Shown in pieces: positions 41,716-49,676 of a stretch of 64,000 nt of DNA. Numbering within the stretch: the first letter of the stretch is position 1; each line of letters begins with the position of its first letter. The notes beneath the pieces are model-generated. The model was not told the DNA's origin and ran no database searches. It saw nothing but the letters and a program-made list of their open reading frames with translations. Position numbers and translations under genes: made by a program. The stretch comes from Thaumasiovibrio sp047250365 (GTDB taxonomy: Bacteria; Pseudomonadota; Gammaproteobacteria; Enterobacterales; Vibrionaceae), in NCBI RefSeq assembly GCF_047250365.1, contig NZ_JBLBVL010000003.1, positions 1 to 64,000 on the forward strand, read 5' to 3'.

Positions 41716-44556
41716 TTGATAAAACTGAAAGGTAAGTACCGTGAGCGTCAGCGCTTAACGGGCGGACAACGTCTTTTAGAGTGCTTGTTTATCGTTGGCC
41801 TGATGGTAGCGATATTTGTATCTATTGCTCTGCTTTCATTTCACCCTGCCGATCCTTCTTGGTCTCAAACCGCTTGGCAAGGAGACATTAACAATGCTGG
41901 GGGGGCAATTGGTGCGTTGATTGCTGATACCTTATTCTTCACCTTTGGCCTGCTAGCTTACCCAATGCCTTTTGTCTTGGTGTTAGTGGCGTGGGTTTTA
42001 TTTCGTCGCCGAACGGCAGCAGAGCATCCCAATTATATGATTCTCAGTACACGATTGCTGGGCATGTTATTGTTGTTTGTTACCAGCTGTGGTTTAGCTG
42101 ATCTTAACTTTGATGATATTTGGTATTTTTCATCCGGTGGTGTGATTGGCGATGTCACCACAAACCTAATTCTTCCCTATTTTAACTTACTTGGTTCAAC
42201 GCTAATTCTGATGTTCTTATGGGCTGCAGGCTTTACGCTTTTTACCGGGATCAGTTGGTTGACGATCGTTGACGTACTCGGTGAAACGGTGCTTAACGGT
42301 ATCGGCGGGGGAGTGAATAAAATACGCGGAACAGAGACTGAGTCGATACAGCCGTTCGATGAAGAGTGGCAAGCACCAAAAGGGCTTGATTTAGCTACCG
42401 ATACGCCAATGGGTGAGGTGAATACACCACCAGTGAGCGTTGAGGCTGGCAGCGAAGGAAGCGTGACCATTCCAGATGTCCTGCTTCAATCTGCAAGTCA
42501 TGAACGAGAACTGATCATTACGCGCCCAGAGCAGGCCGTCGCCTCTATTGAGGTTGAACAAACGCCAAGTGTTGGTGATGTTAGCGCTGTTTCTACTATG
42601 GTTGAAGATGAATCCACTTTCGTCTCTGAATTGACGATAGAGCCAATAACCTTTAATGACCCAGACCAAGTTAAAACGTTAACCATAGAACAGCTAGAGC
42701 AGGCTTATGCAACCGATGAGAACTTTAGCGTCTATGCAAATGAAAATGACGAAGAGGGTGTCGCCGTTGCTCCTGTTAAAGTCATCAATACTGAGAGCGG
42801 TATTTCCTCGTCAGCGACGACCACTGTTGTTGAAGAGACGAACAGCGATGTTTCCGCTGAAACGTCATCTTCTGATGCGCTCACACCTCCGCCAATTGGA
42901 GCCAGCGATGGTTTGTCAGAATTGGAGCGTGCCGAGAAAGAAGTTGGAATAGTCGGAGACGATGACCCATTCCAACAAGCGATACGCGAAGCGCAACAGC
43001 GCGAGTCGGCGATGCACAACCCATTCTTGGTGCAGAAGGACGAAAACCTTCCTAAACCACTTGAGCCATTACCAACCGTTGAGTTGTTGGCGCCAGCCAT
43101 TCGTAATGTTGAGCCAGCCTCAGACGAAGAGTTGCAGCGGATCGCTCGACTACTTGAGGCTAAATTAGCTGACTATAAGGTGCATGTTACTGTGGTGGGT
43201 GTCTTTCCGGGGCCCGTCATTACACGCTATGAGCTTGAATTGGCGCCTGGGGTGAAAGTCAGCCGTATTTCTGGCTTAGCAAAGGATTTGGCGCGTGCTT
43301 TGTCTGCATCAGCAGTACGGGTTGTTGATGTTATTCCGGGTAAACCTTATGTTGGTTTAGAGCTGCCAAACAGTGGTCGCCAAACGGTTTATATGTCGGA
43401 AGTGGTGGCCAGCGATAAGTTTCAAGCTAGCCGCGCTGCACTACCGGTTGTGCTAGGTAAAGATATTGCGGGTGAAGCTGTGGTGGCTGATCTGGCTAAA
43501 ATGCCTCACTTGTTGGTGGCCGGTACAACAGGCTCAGGTAAGTCGGTCGGCGTGAACGTCATGATCCTTAGCTTACTGTACAAATGCCAGCCTGAAGACT
43601 GCCGCTTTATTATGATTGACCCTAAAATGTTGGAACTTTCAGTCTATGAAGGTATCCCACATCTATTGGCTGAGGTTGTTACCGACATGAAAGATGCTGG
43701 CAATGCATTACGCTGGTGTGTCGGTGAGATGGAACGCCGTTATAAATTGTTAGCCGCGGTTGGAGTGCGGAATGTCGCTGGTTTTAACGCGAAACTGAAA
43801 GAAGCTGCTGAAGCTGGACACCCTATCCATGACCCATTATGGAAACCGGGTGATAGCCTAGATGAAACACCACCGTTGTTAGAGAAAATGCCCAACATTG
43901 TGGTTATCGTCGATGAATTTGCAGATTTGATGATGGTGGTTGGCAAGAAAGTAGAAGAGCTAATTGCACGCTTAGCCCAAAAGGCACGTGCGGCTGGCAT
44001 TCACTTAATTCTAGCGACGCAGCGCCCATCAGTTGATGTTATTACCGGATTAATCAAAGCCAATATCCCGACTCGAATGGCGTTTACCGTGTCGACAAAA
44101 ACCGATTCTCGAACCATTCTAGATCAGGGCGGAGCAGAGTCGCTGCTCGGCATGGGTGATATGCTCTATTTGCCTCCAGGACAGAGTCATACCGTTCGTG
44201 TGCACGGGGCATTTGCTTCCGATGATGATGTACACGCGGTTGTAAAAAACTGGAAAGCTCGTGGTAAGCCACAGTACATTGATGCCATATTACATGATGA
44301 CCAAGGCTCTGAGAGCTTGTTACCTGGCGAAGCGGCAGAAGGGGCTGAAGAGTTAGATCAGCTATTTGATCAAGTGGCAGCTTTTGTTGCTGAATCTCGT
44401 CGAGGTTCGGTATCAGGGGTGCAACGTCGCTTTAAGATAGGCTATAACCGCGCCGCCCGTATTGTTGAACAATTAGAAGCGCATGGGATAGTAAGTGCTC
44501 CAGGGCACAACGGAAACCGAGAAGTATTGGCGCCACCGCCACCACCAAGAGATTAA
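41716..44556 (+). CDS. ftsK: FtsK, DNA translocase of the division septum
   Basis: Couples cell division to clearing of the chromosome terminus and XerCD recombination. I prefer the TTG at 41716, with GGAG 6 bases upstream, giving 946 aa; ATGs at 41671 (in the lrp terminator) and 41704 lack a ribosome site. The N-terminal part has four membrane helices (SFHPADPSWSQTAW is characteristic), then an acidic Ser/Thr/Pro linker (about 220-460), shorter than in E. coli, then the motor with Walker A GTTGSGKS and Walker B IVVIVDEFADLM, and the C-terminal gamma winged helix (RGSVSGVQRRFKIGYNRAAR) that reads KOPS. Confidence 0.95.
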   Translation: MIKLKGKYRERQRLTGGQRLLECLFIVGLMVAIFVSIALLSFHPADPSWSQTAWQGDINNAGGAIGALIADTLFFTFGLLAYPMPFVLVLVAWVLFRRRTAAEHPNYMILSTRLLGMLLLFVTSCGLADLNFDDIWYFSSGGVIGDVTTNLILPYFNLLGSTLILMFLWAAGFTLFTGISWLTIVDVLGETVLNGIGGGVNKIRGTETESIQPFDEEWQAPKGLDLATDTPMGEVNTPPVSVEAGSEGSVTIPDVLLQSASHERELIITRPEQAVASIEVEQTPSVGDVSAVSTMVEDESTFVSELTIEPITFNDPDQVKTLTIEQLEQAYATDENFSVYANENDEEGVAVAPVKVINTESGISSSATTTVVEETNSDVSAETSSSDALTPPPIGASDGLSELERAEKEVGIVGDDDPFQQAIREAQQRESAMHNPFLVQKDENLPKPLEPLPTVELLAPAIRNVEPASDEELQRIARLLEAKLADYKVHVTVVGVFPGPVITRYELELAPGVKVSRISGLAKDLARALSASAVRVVDVIPGKPYVGLELPNSGRQTVYMSEVVASDKFQASRAALPVVLGKDIAGEAVVADLAKMPHLLVAGTTGSGKSVGVNVMILSLLYKCQPEDCRFIMIDPKMLELSVYEGIPHLLAEVVTDMKDAGNALRWCVGEMERRYKLLAAVGVRNVAGFNAKLKEAAEAGHPIHDPLWKPGDSLDETPPLLEKMPNIVVIVDEFADLMMVVGKKVEELIARLAQKARAAGIHLILATQRPSVDVITGLIKANIPTRMAFTVSTKTDSRTILDQGGAESLLGMGDMLYLPPGQSHTVRVHGAFASDDDVHAVVKNWKARGKPQYIDAILHDDQGSESLLPGEAAEGAEELDQLFDQVAAFVAESRRGSVSGVQRRFKIGYNRAARIVEQLEAHGIVSAPGHNGNREVLAPPPPPRD

Positions 44557-45159
44557 ATGATGAAGAGAGTAGTAGCATTGTTGGCGATGGTATCGTCGTC
44601 AGTCTGGGCAGATGCACAGCAAACATTGATTGAGCGTCTGAATCAAGTAAATGCCTTTAGTGCGAATTTTGTTCAGCATGTCATTAGCCCTGAAGGCGAC
44701 ATGCTGGTGGAGGGGCACGGTGAACTGGTGATCAAACGTCCGAGTTTATTTCACTTTCGCACCAATCAACCGGAAGAGAACCTGCTCGTCACAGATGGAG
44801 ATGCACTGTGGTATTTTAATCCGTTTTTGGATGAGGTGATGATCCAAAATCTCGCTGATGTTACGGAGCATACACCGTTTGTGTTGCTAACCCGTAATCA
44901 GGCGTCAGACTGGCAGGATTATGAGGTATCTAGAAAAGGGGATCACTTTACCTTGACGCCTCACGCTAATACTAACCTTAACGGCAACTTTGAAATCGAT
45001 GTGCTAGAGAACGGTAGAATTACCCGTTTCAGCTTGGTTGAACAAGATGGACAACGTACGGATTATCAACTTAACGACTTCAGCACTCAAGGGATCCCCT
45101 ACGACAGCTTCTTTACTTTTATCCCGCCGAAAGGTGTGGATGTTGTTGACCAACGATAG
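44557..45159 (+). CDS. lolA: LolA, lipoprotein carrier
   Basis: Periplasmic chaperone that carries lipoproteins from LolCDE to LolB. The 200-aa product has a signal peptide (cut after VWA), and the LolA core VNAFSANFVQHVISPEG, GHGELVIKRPSLFHFRT and LWYFNPFLDEV. It begins directly after the ftsK stop; a second ATG follows the first, so the start may be one codon later. Confidence 0.96.
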   Translation: MMKRVVALLAMVSSSVWADAQQTLIERLNQVNAFSANFVQHVISPEGDMLVEGHGELVIKRPSLFHFRTNQPEENLLVTDGDALWYFNPFLDEVMIQNLADVTEHTPFVLLTRNQASDWQDYEVSRKGDHFTLTPHANTNLNGNFEIDVLENGRITRFSLVEQDGQRTDYQLNDFSTQGIPYDSFFTFIPPKGVDVVDQR

Positions 45160-45164
45160 GCGCT

Positions 45165-46505
45165 ATGAATAACTTTTCACTCGATTTTGCGGATGATTTT
45201 CGCCCGCTGGCGGCGCGGATGCGACCACGCAATGTTAATGAATACATTGGGCAACAACATCTGCTTGGTGTTGGCAAGCCACTACGTCGCGCACTGGAAG
45301 CGGGTCAAGTACACTCCATGATCTTGTGGGGGCCGCCCGGTACTGGTAAAACCACGCTCGCTGAAGTGGCAGCGTTTTATGCGAATGCAGAAGTGGAACG
45401 AGTGAGTGCCGTCACCTCTGGGGTTAAAGATATCCGTGCCGCGATTGAGAAAGCCCGCGAAAATAAGTTGGCTGGTCGACGTACACTGCTATTTGTTGAT
45501 GAGGTACATAGATTCAATAAAAGCCAGCAAGATGCTTTCTTGCCGCACATTGAAGATGGCACGGTGACTTTCATCGGCGCGACGACGGAAAATCCCTCTT
45601 TTGAATTAAACAACGCACTGCTATCTAGAGCGCGAGTATACAAGTTAAAATCGCTAACCAGTGATGAGATTCTTGCTGTTATTGAGCAGGCACTGAGTGA
45701 TGCTGAGCGAGGCTTAAAAGAGAGTCAGTTGGTGCTGGATGACGAGATCCGAACGGCGTTAGCGGATCTGGTTAATGGTGATGCACGAATGGCCTTAAAC
45801 TATCTCGAACTACTGGACGATATGGTAGAGGCTGATGAAAATGGTCTTAAACCTGTTGATATTGCCATGTTAGCCGAAGTCACGGGTGAACGTGTTGCAC
45901 GCTTCGATAATAAGGGTGATTTATGGTATGACCTTATTTCAGCGGTACATAAGTCAATTCGAGGCTCTGATCCTGATGCCGCTTTATACTGGTTTGCGCG
46001 AATGCTTCATGCGGGTTGCGATCCCTTGTATGTTGTGCGTCGCTTGCTAGCCATCGCGTCAGAAGATATCGGCAATGCGGATCCAAGAGCGATGCAGGTC
46101 GCGGTGTCGGCGTGGGATTGTTTTACCCGTATCGGTGCCTATGAAGGTGAACGCGCGATTGCGCAAGCCATTGTCTATTTAGCGTGTGCCCCCAAGAGCA
46201 ATGCTGTCTATGCTGCGTGGAAACAGGCCCAGATGGATGCAGTACAATTGCCCGATTATGAAGTGCCACATCACCTTCGCAACGCACCGACGAAGTTGAT
46301 GAAAGAGATGGGCTATGGTCAAGAGTACCGTTATGCTCACGATGAGCCGGGCGCTTATGCGGCTGGAGAGAATTATTTTCCTCCAGAAATGCAACATACG
46401 CGCTACTATGCACCAACAAACCGTGGTTTAGAGATAAAATTGAGCGAAAAGCTGGATTATCTGCGTCAATTAGACCAAAAAAGCCCGATAAAGCGCTACC
46501 CTTAA
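45165..46505 (+). CDS. rarA: RarA (MgsA), replication-associated AAA+ ATPase
   Basis: Homologue of eukaryotic WRNIP1, acting at stalled replication forks. The 446-aa product has the RPRNVNEYIGQQHLLG opening, Walker A GPPGTGKT, Walker B FVDEVHRFNKSQQD, the sensor-1 GATTENPSFELN and the C-terminal tetramerisation domain. It follows lolA by 5 bases in the conserved ftsK-lolA-rarA-serS order. Confidence 0.97.
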   Translation: MNNFSLDFADDFRPLAARMRPRNVNEYIGQQHLLGVGKPLRRALEAGQVHSMILWGPPGTGKTTLAEVAAFYANAEVERVSAVTSGVKDIRAAIEKARENKLAGRRTLLFVDEVHRFNKSQQDAFLPHIEDGTVTFIGATTENPSFELNNALLSRARVYKLKSLTSDEILAVIEQALSDAERGLKESQLVLDDEIRTALADLVNGDARMALNYLELLDDMVEADENGLKPVDIAMLAEVTGERVARFDNKGDLWYDLISAVHKSIRGSDPDAALYWFARMLHAGCDPLYVVRRLLAIASEDIGNADPRAMQVAVSAWDCFTRIGAYEGERAIAQAIVYLACAPKSNAVYAAWKQAQMDAVQLPDYEVPHHLRNAPTKLMKEMGYGQEYRYAHDEPGAYAAGENYFPPEMQHTRYYAPTNRGLEIKLSEKLDYLRQLDQKSPIKRYP

Positions 46506-46612
46506 CCACATTTTTTTTGATATGGTTTAGCCATATAAGCCCCATTTTTAGGGCATAATGTCGAAAACCGATAAATTGTGCATTTTCGCATATTCAAGAG
46601 CATAGGATTAGC

Positions 46613-47905
46613 ATGCTAGATTCAAAATTACTTCGTACTGAGCTGGACGAAACAGCGCAAAAACTGGCGCGTCGTGGTTTTAACCTCGATGTGGAAAAAC
46701 TACGCGATTTAGAAGAGAAACGTAAATCGCTGCAGGTGCAAACCGAAGAGCTTCAGGCGCAACGCAACTCCCGCTCCAAGTCCATTGGTCAGGCAAAAGC
46801 GAAAGGCGATCATGAAGAAGCTGACAAGATCATGGCGGAAGTAGCGAATCTTGGTAGCGAACTTGATGAAGCGAAGAAAGCATTAGCGGCTCTACAAGAT
46901 GAACTTAAAGCCGTTACCTTGACCGTTCCAAATGTTCCAGCGGAAGATGTTCCAGCAGGAAAAGATGAAGAAGACAATGTTGAAGTTACTGTATGGGGTG
47001 AACCAAAACAGTATGGCTTTGATGTCCGTGATCATGTCGATCTAGGTGAGATGGGTGATGGTCTAGATTTCAGTAGTGCTGTTAAATTGACCGGATCACG
47101 TTTTATCGTGATGAAAGGCCAGTTTGCGCGTCTGCACCGTGCATTAGCGCAATTCATGCTTGATTTGCATACTGAGCAACACGGTTACACTGAGATGTAC
47201 GTTCCGTACCTTGTTAATGCCGATAGCTTAATGGGTACCGGTCAGTTACCGAAGTTTGGTGAAGATTTGTTCCATACCAAACCTGCGACGGAAGAAGGCC
47301 AAGGCCTATCTTTGATCCCAACCGCTGAAGTGCCTTTGACTAACATGGTACGTGATGTGATTGTTGACGAGGCTGATTTGCCGATCAAAATGACTGCACA
47401 CACGCCATGCTTCCGTTCAGAAGCGGGTTCTTATGGCCGTGATACTCGTGGTCTTATCCGCATGCACCAATTTGATAAAGTTGAATTGGTTCAGATCACC
47501 AAACCAGAAGATTCAATGGCGGCGCTAGAAGAGCTAACCGGTCAGGCAGAGAAAGTTCTGCAACTGCTTGAGCTACCTTACCGTAAAGTGATCCTTTGTA
47601 CTGGCGATATGGGCTTTGGTGCGATGAAGACCTATGATCTAGAAGTGTGGTTACCTGCTCAAGACACATACCGTGAAATCTCTTCATGCTCAAACTGTGG
47701 TGACTTCCAAGCACGTCGTATGCAAGCGCGTTTCCGCCGTAAGGGTGAGAAGAAGCCTGAGCTTCTACACACACTAAATGGGTCTGGTTTAGCGGTTGGT
47801 CGTACTATGGTTGCTGTGTTGGAAAACTACCAGCAAGAAGATGGCCGTATTGCAATACCAGAGGTACTAAAACCTTATATGGGTGGTTTAGACTTCATTG
47901 GCTAA
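46613..47905 (+). CDS. serS: Seryl-tRNA synthetase
   Basis: Class II synthetase charging tRNA-Ser. The 430-aa product (E. coli 430) has the long antiparallel coiled coil (about 28-100) that grips the tRNA variable arm, motif 2 FRSEAGSYGRDTRGLIRMHQF, SSCSNCGDFQARR, and motif 3 NGSGLAVGRTMVAVLEN. An AGGA-type ribosome site lies before ATG 46613. Confidence 0.99.
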   Translation: MLDSKLLRTELDETAQKLARRGFNLDVEKLRDLEEKRKSLQVQTEELQAQRNSRSKSIGQAKAKGDHEEADKIMAEVANLGSELDEAKKALAALQDELKAVTLTVPNVPAEDVPAGKDEEDNVEVTVWGEPKQYGFDVRDHVDLGEMGDGLDFSSAVKLTGSRFIVMKGQFARLHRALAQFMLDLHTEQHGYTEMYVPYLVNADSLMGTGQLPKFGEDLFHTKPATEEGQGLSLIPTAEVPLTNMVRDVIVDEADLPIKMTAHTPCFRSEAGSYGRDTRGLIRMHQFDKVELVQITKPEDSMAALEELTGQAEKVLQLLELPYRKVILCTGDMGFGAMKTYDLEVWLPAQDTYREISSCSNCGDFQARRMQARFRRKGEKKPELLHTLNGSGLAVGRTMVAVLENYQQEDGRIAIPEVLKPYMGGLDFIG

Positions 47906-47923
47906 TATCGTTATATAGTATTC

Positions 47924-47950
47924 AAAAAGCCCTCCACTGGAGGGCTTTTT
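47924..47950. terminator. Bidirectional terminator between serS and hsp20 genes
   Basis: AAAAAGCCCTCC and GGAGGGCTTTTT form a perfect 12-bp stem with a three-base loop between two convergent genes, with A/T runs on both sides. Confidence 0.93.
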
Positions 47951-47976
47951 GGTTTATGAGAAAACAGAATCTGTGG

Positions 47977-48399
47977 TTAATTGATTTCAATCTCACTGTT
48001 TTCTCCCTGATCGGGTGTTACTTTAGGCACACTAATGTGTAGCACGCCATCTTTAAACTCTGCTTTAATATCTTGTTGTTGGATATTGTTACCCAAGAAG
48101 AAACTACGCATCATTTTTCCATTGTAGCGCTCTTTGTGAACAACCTTACCGTTCTCGGTTTTATCGATATTCTTACTGGTTGTAGCTTCGATAAACAGAG
48201 TACCATTGCTTATTCGCACCTTGAGATCTTTTTTGTCGACGCCAGGTAGATCTGCAGCAATCTGATATTGATTTTCTTGCTCGATAATATCTACCCGTGG
48301 TGAGAATGACTCCGTGCCGGCATTATATCTTATCGATGGAAATGCATGTTCGAACATACGATTGAAATCGGTCCAATAATCACGTGGTACTAAGCTCAT
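47977..48399 (-). CDS. Hsp20/alpha-crystallin family small heat-shock protein
   Basis: A 140-aa holdase that would bind unfolding proteins. It has a short head, the alpha-crystallin domain from about 45 (SPRVDIIEQENQYQIAADLPGVDKKDLKV) to about 128 with the DGVLHISVPK strand, and the C-terminal I-x-I motif (EIEIN) used for oligomer assembly. It resembles the Hsp20 class found outside IbpA/IbpB (which end differently). A gene for it next to serS is not standard in E. coli. Confidence 0.93.
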   Translation of the reverse strand: MSLVPRDYWTDFNRMFEHAFPSIRYNAGTESFSPRVDIIEQENQYQIAADLPGVDKKDLKVRISNGTLFIEATTSKNIDKTENGKVVHKERYNGKMMRSFFLGNNIQQQDIKAEFKDGVLHISVPKVTPDQGENSEIEIN

Positions 48400-48626
48400 A
48401 ATCGCCCCCTTTGGTGTATTGATAGAGCCATTATTATTTTAGTTCAGCTATCTGTTCACTTTACAGTATGTGTTTCTCTTTTGATCAGAGTCAAAGGAGA
48501 GTCGTTGCGCTGCGTACTGAGATGTCCGCATTACCATTAGGTTCAGCAAAGGCATGCTGATTAAAAATGAAAAGCACAGAAACATAGGCCATAATGATGG
48601 TTAAAGTTAACACTTAAGTGCAAGCT

Positions 48627-49676
48627 ATGAATAAAGTGGTTTTAAATTGGCTGGGAATGGCGATGGTGTTTTTATTGGCCACGGCTTACCTTTGGGTAAC
48701 TTTTGAAGACCCAATGAAGGACCATTTGCATTTTGGTGACAAACACCTTCACCTGATTGAACCTGGCTCAAAAGATCGCGTAGACGACACTGAATTGATT
48801 GAACCAATTCCACCATTGTCGCTAACCGTAGAGCAGATGCCTGCGATTCAGTTGGGAAAACAACTTTTTATGGATCCCAACTTATCCTCAAATCAACAGG
48901 TAAGTTGTGAGTCGTGCCATCATATTTATAGTGATGGAGCTGAAGAATCAAAGGTGTCAGTTGGTGTGAATGGTGCCGGTGCTAGGAACTCACCGACAGT
49001 ATTTAATGTTGCTTATAATACCCGCTTTTTTTGGGACGGAAGAGCCGCCAGTTTAAGTGAGCAGATTGATGGCCCCTTACATAACCCTTTGGAAATGAAT
49101 ACTAACTGGCAAGATGTCTTACTGTATGTGAATTCTGTTGAGAGCTATAGAGATCAATTTCAGTCTGCGTTTGATGGGCAAATGACGAAAGAAACGGTAA
49201 AAGCCGCGTTGGTGGCGTTTATGCGCGCGCTCGACACCCCCAACGCCCCGTTTGATCAATATTTGCGCGGCGATGAAAATGCGTTAAATCCAGCGGCAAA
49301 AGTTGGTTGGCAGAAGTTTAAATCTTTAGGATGCGTGGTATGTCATCAGGGACAAAATATTGGAGGAAACTTGTTTCAACGTTTTGGTCATTTAGATAAT
49401 ACCTATGCACAAAGTGACCAAGATTTAGGGCGTTACAATGTTACAGGCCAAGAGCAGGACCGGAGAGTATTTAGAGTTGCTAGTTTAAGAAATGTGGCGG
49501 AAACGGCACCTTATTTTCATGATGGGCGAGCTGAAACATTGGAAGAAGCGATTATGATAATGGCACAAGTTCAATTAGGTTATGAGCTAGAAGCCGATAG
49601 CATTATCGAAATCAGTGCTTTCTTGCGTGCACTATCCGCCCCCCCACCGCCAGTGCTAAAGGAGTTAGCTCAATGA
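48627..49676 (+). CDS. Membrane-anchored di-haem cytochrome c peroxidase-like protein
   Basis: A 349-aa member of the bacterial di-haem peroxidase/MauG family. It has an uncleaved-looking N-terminal membrane anchor (VLNWLGMAMVFLLATAYLWV), then two c-type haem sites, C94-ESC-H98 and C236-VVC-H240, and conserved segments RNSPTVFNVAYNTRFFWDGRA and LRNVAETAPYFHDGRAETLEEAI. Such enzymes reduce hydrogen peroxide in the periplasm or oxidise other substrates. Its stop overlaps the start of the histidine kinase gene by four bases, so the two are coupled; the pair may sense redox state. ATG 48627 is preferred to the GTG 9 bases earlier; neither has a strong ribosome site. Confidence 0.9.
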   Translation: MNKVVLNWLGMAMVFLLATAYLWVTFEDPMKDHLHFGDKHLHLIEPGSKDRVDDTELIEPIPPLSLTVEQMPAIQLGKQLFMDPNLSSNQQVSCESCHHIYSDGAEESKVSVGVNGAGARNSPTVFNVAYNTRFFWDGRAASLSEQIDGPLHNPLEMNTNWQDVLLYVNSVESYRDQFQSAFDGQMTKETVKAALVAFMRALDTPNAPFDQYLRGDENALNPAAKVGWQKFKSLGCVVCHQGQNIGGNLFQRFGHLDNTYAQSDQDLGRYNVTGQEQDRRVFRVASLRNVAETAPYFHDGRAETLEEAIMIMAQVQLGYELEADSIIEISAFLRALSAPPPPVLKELAQ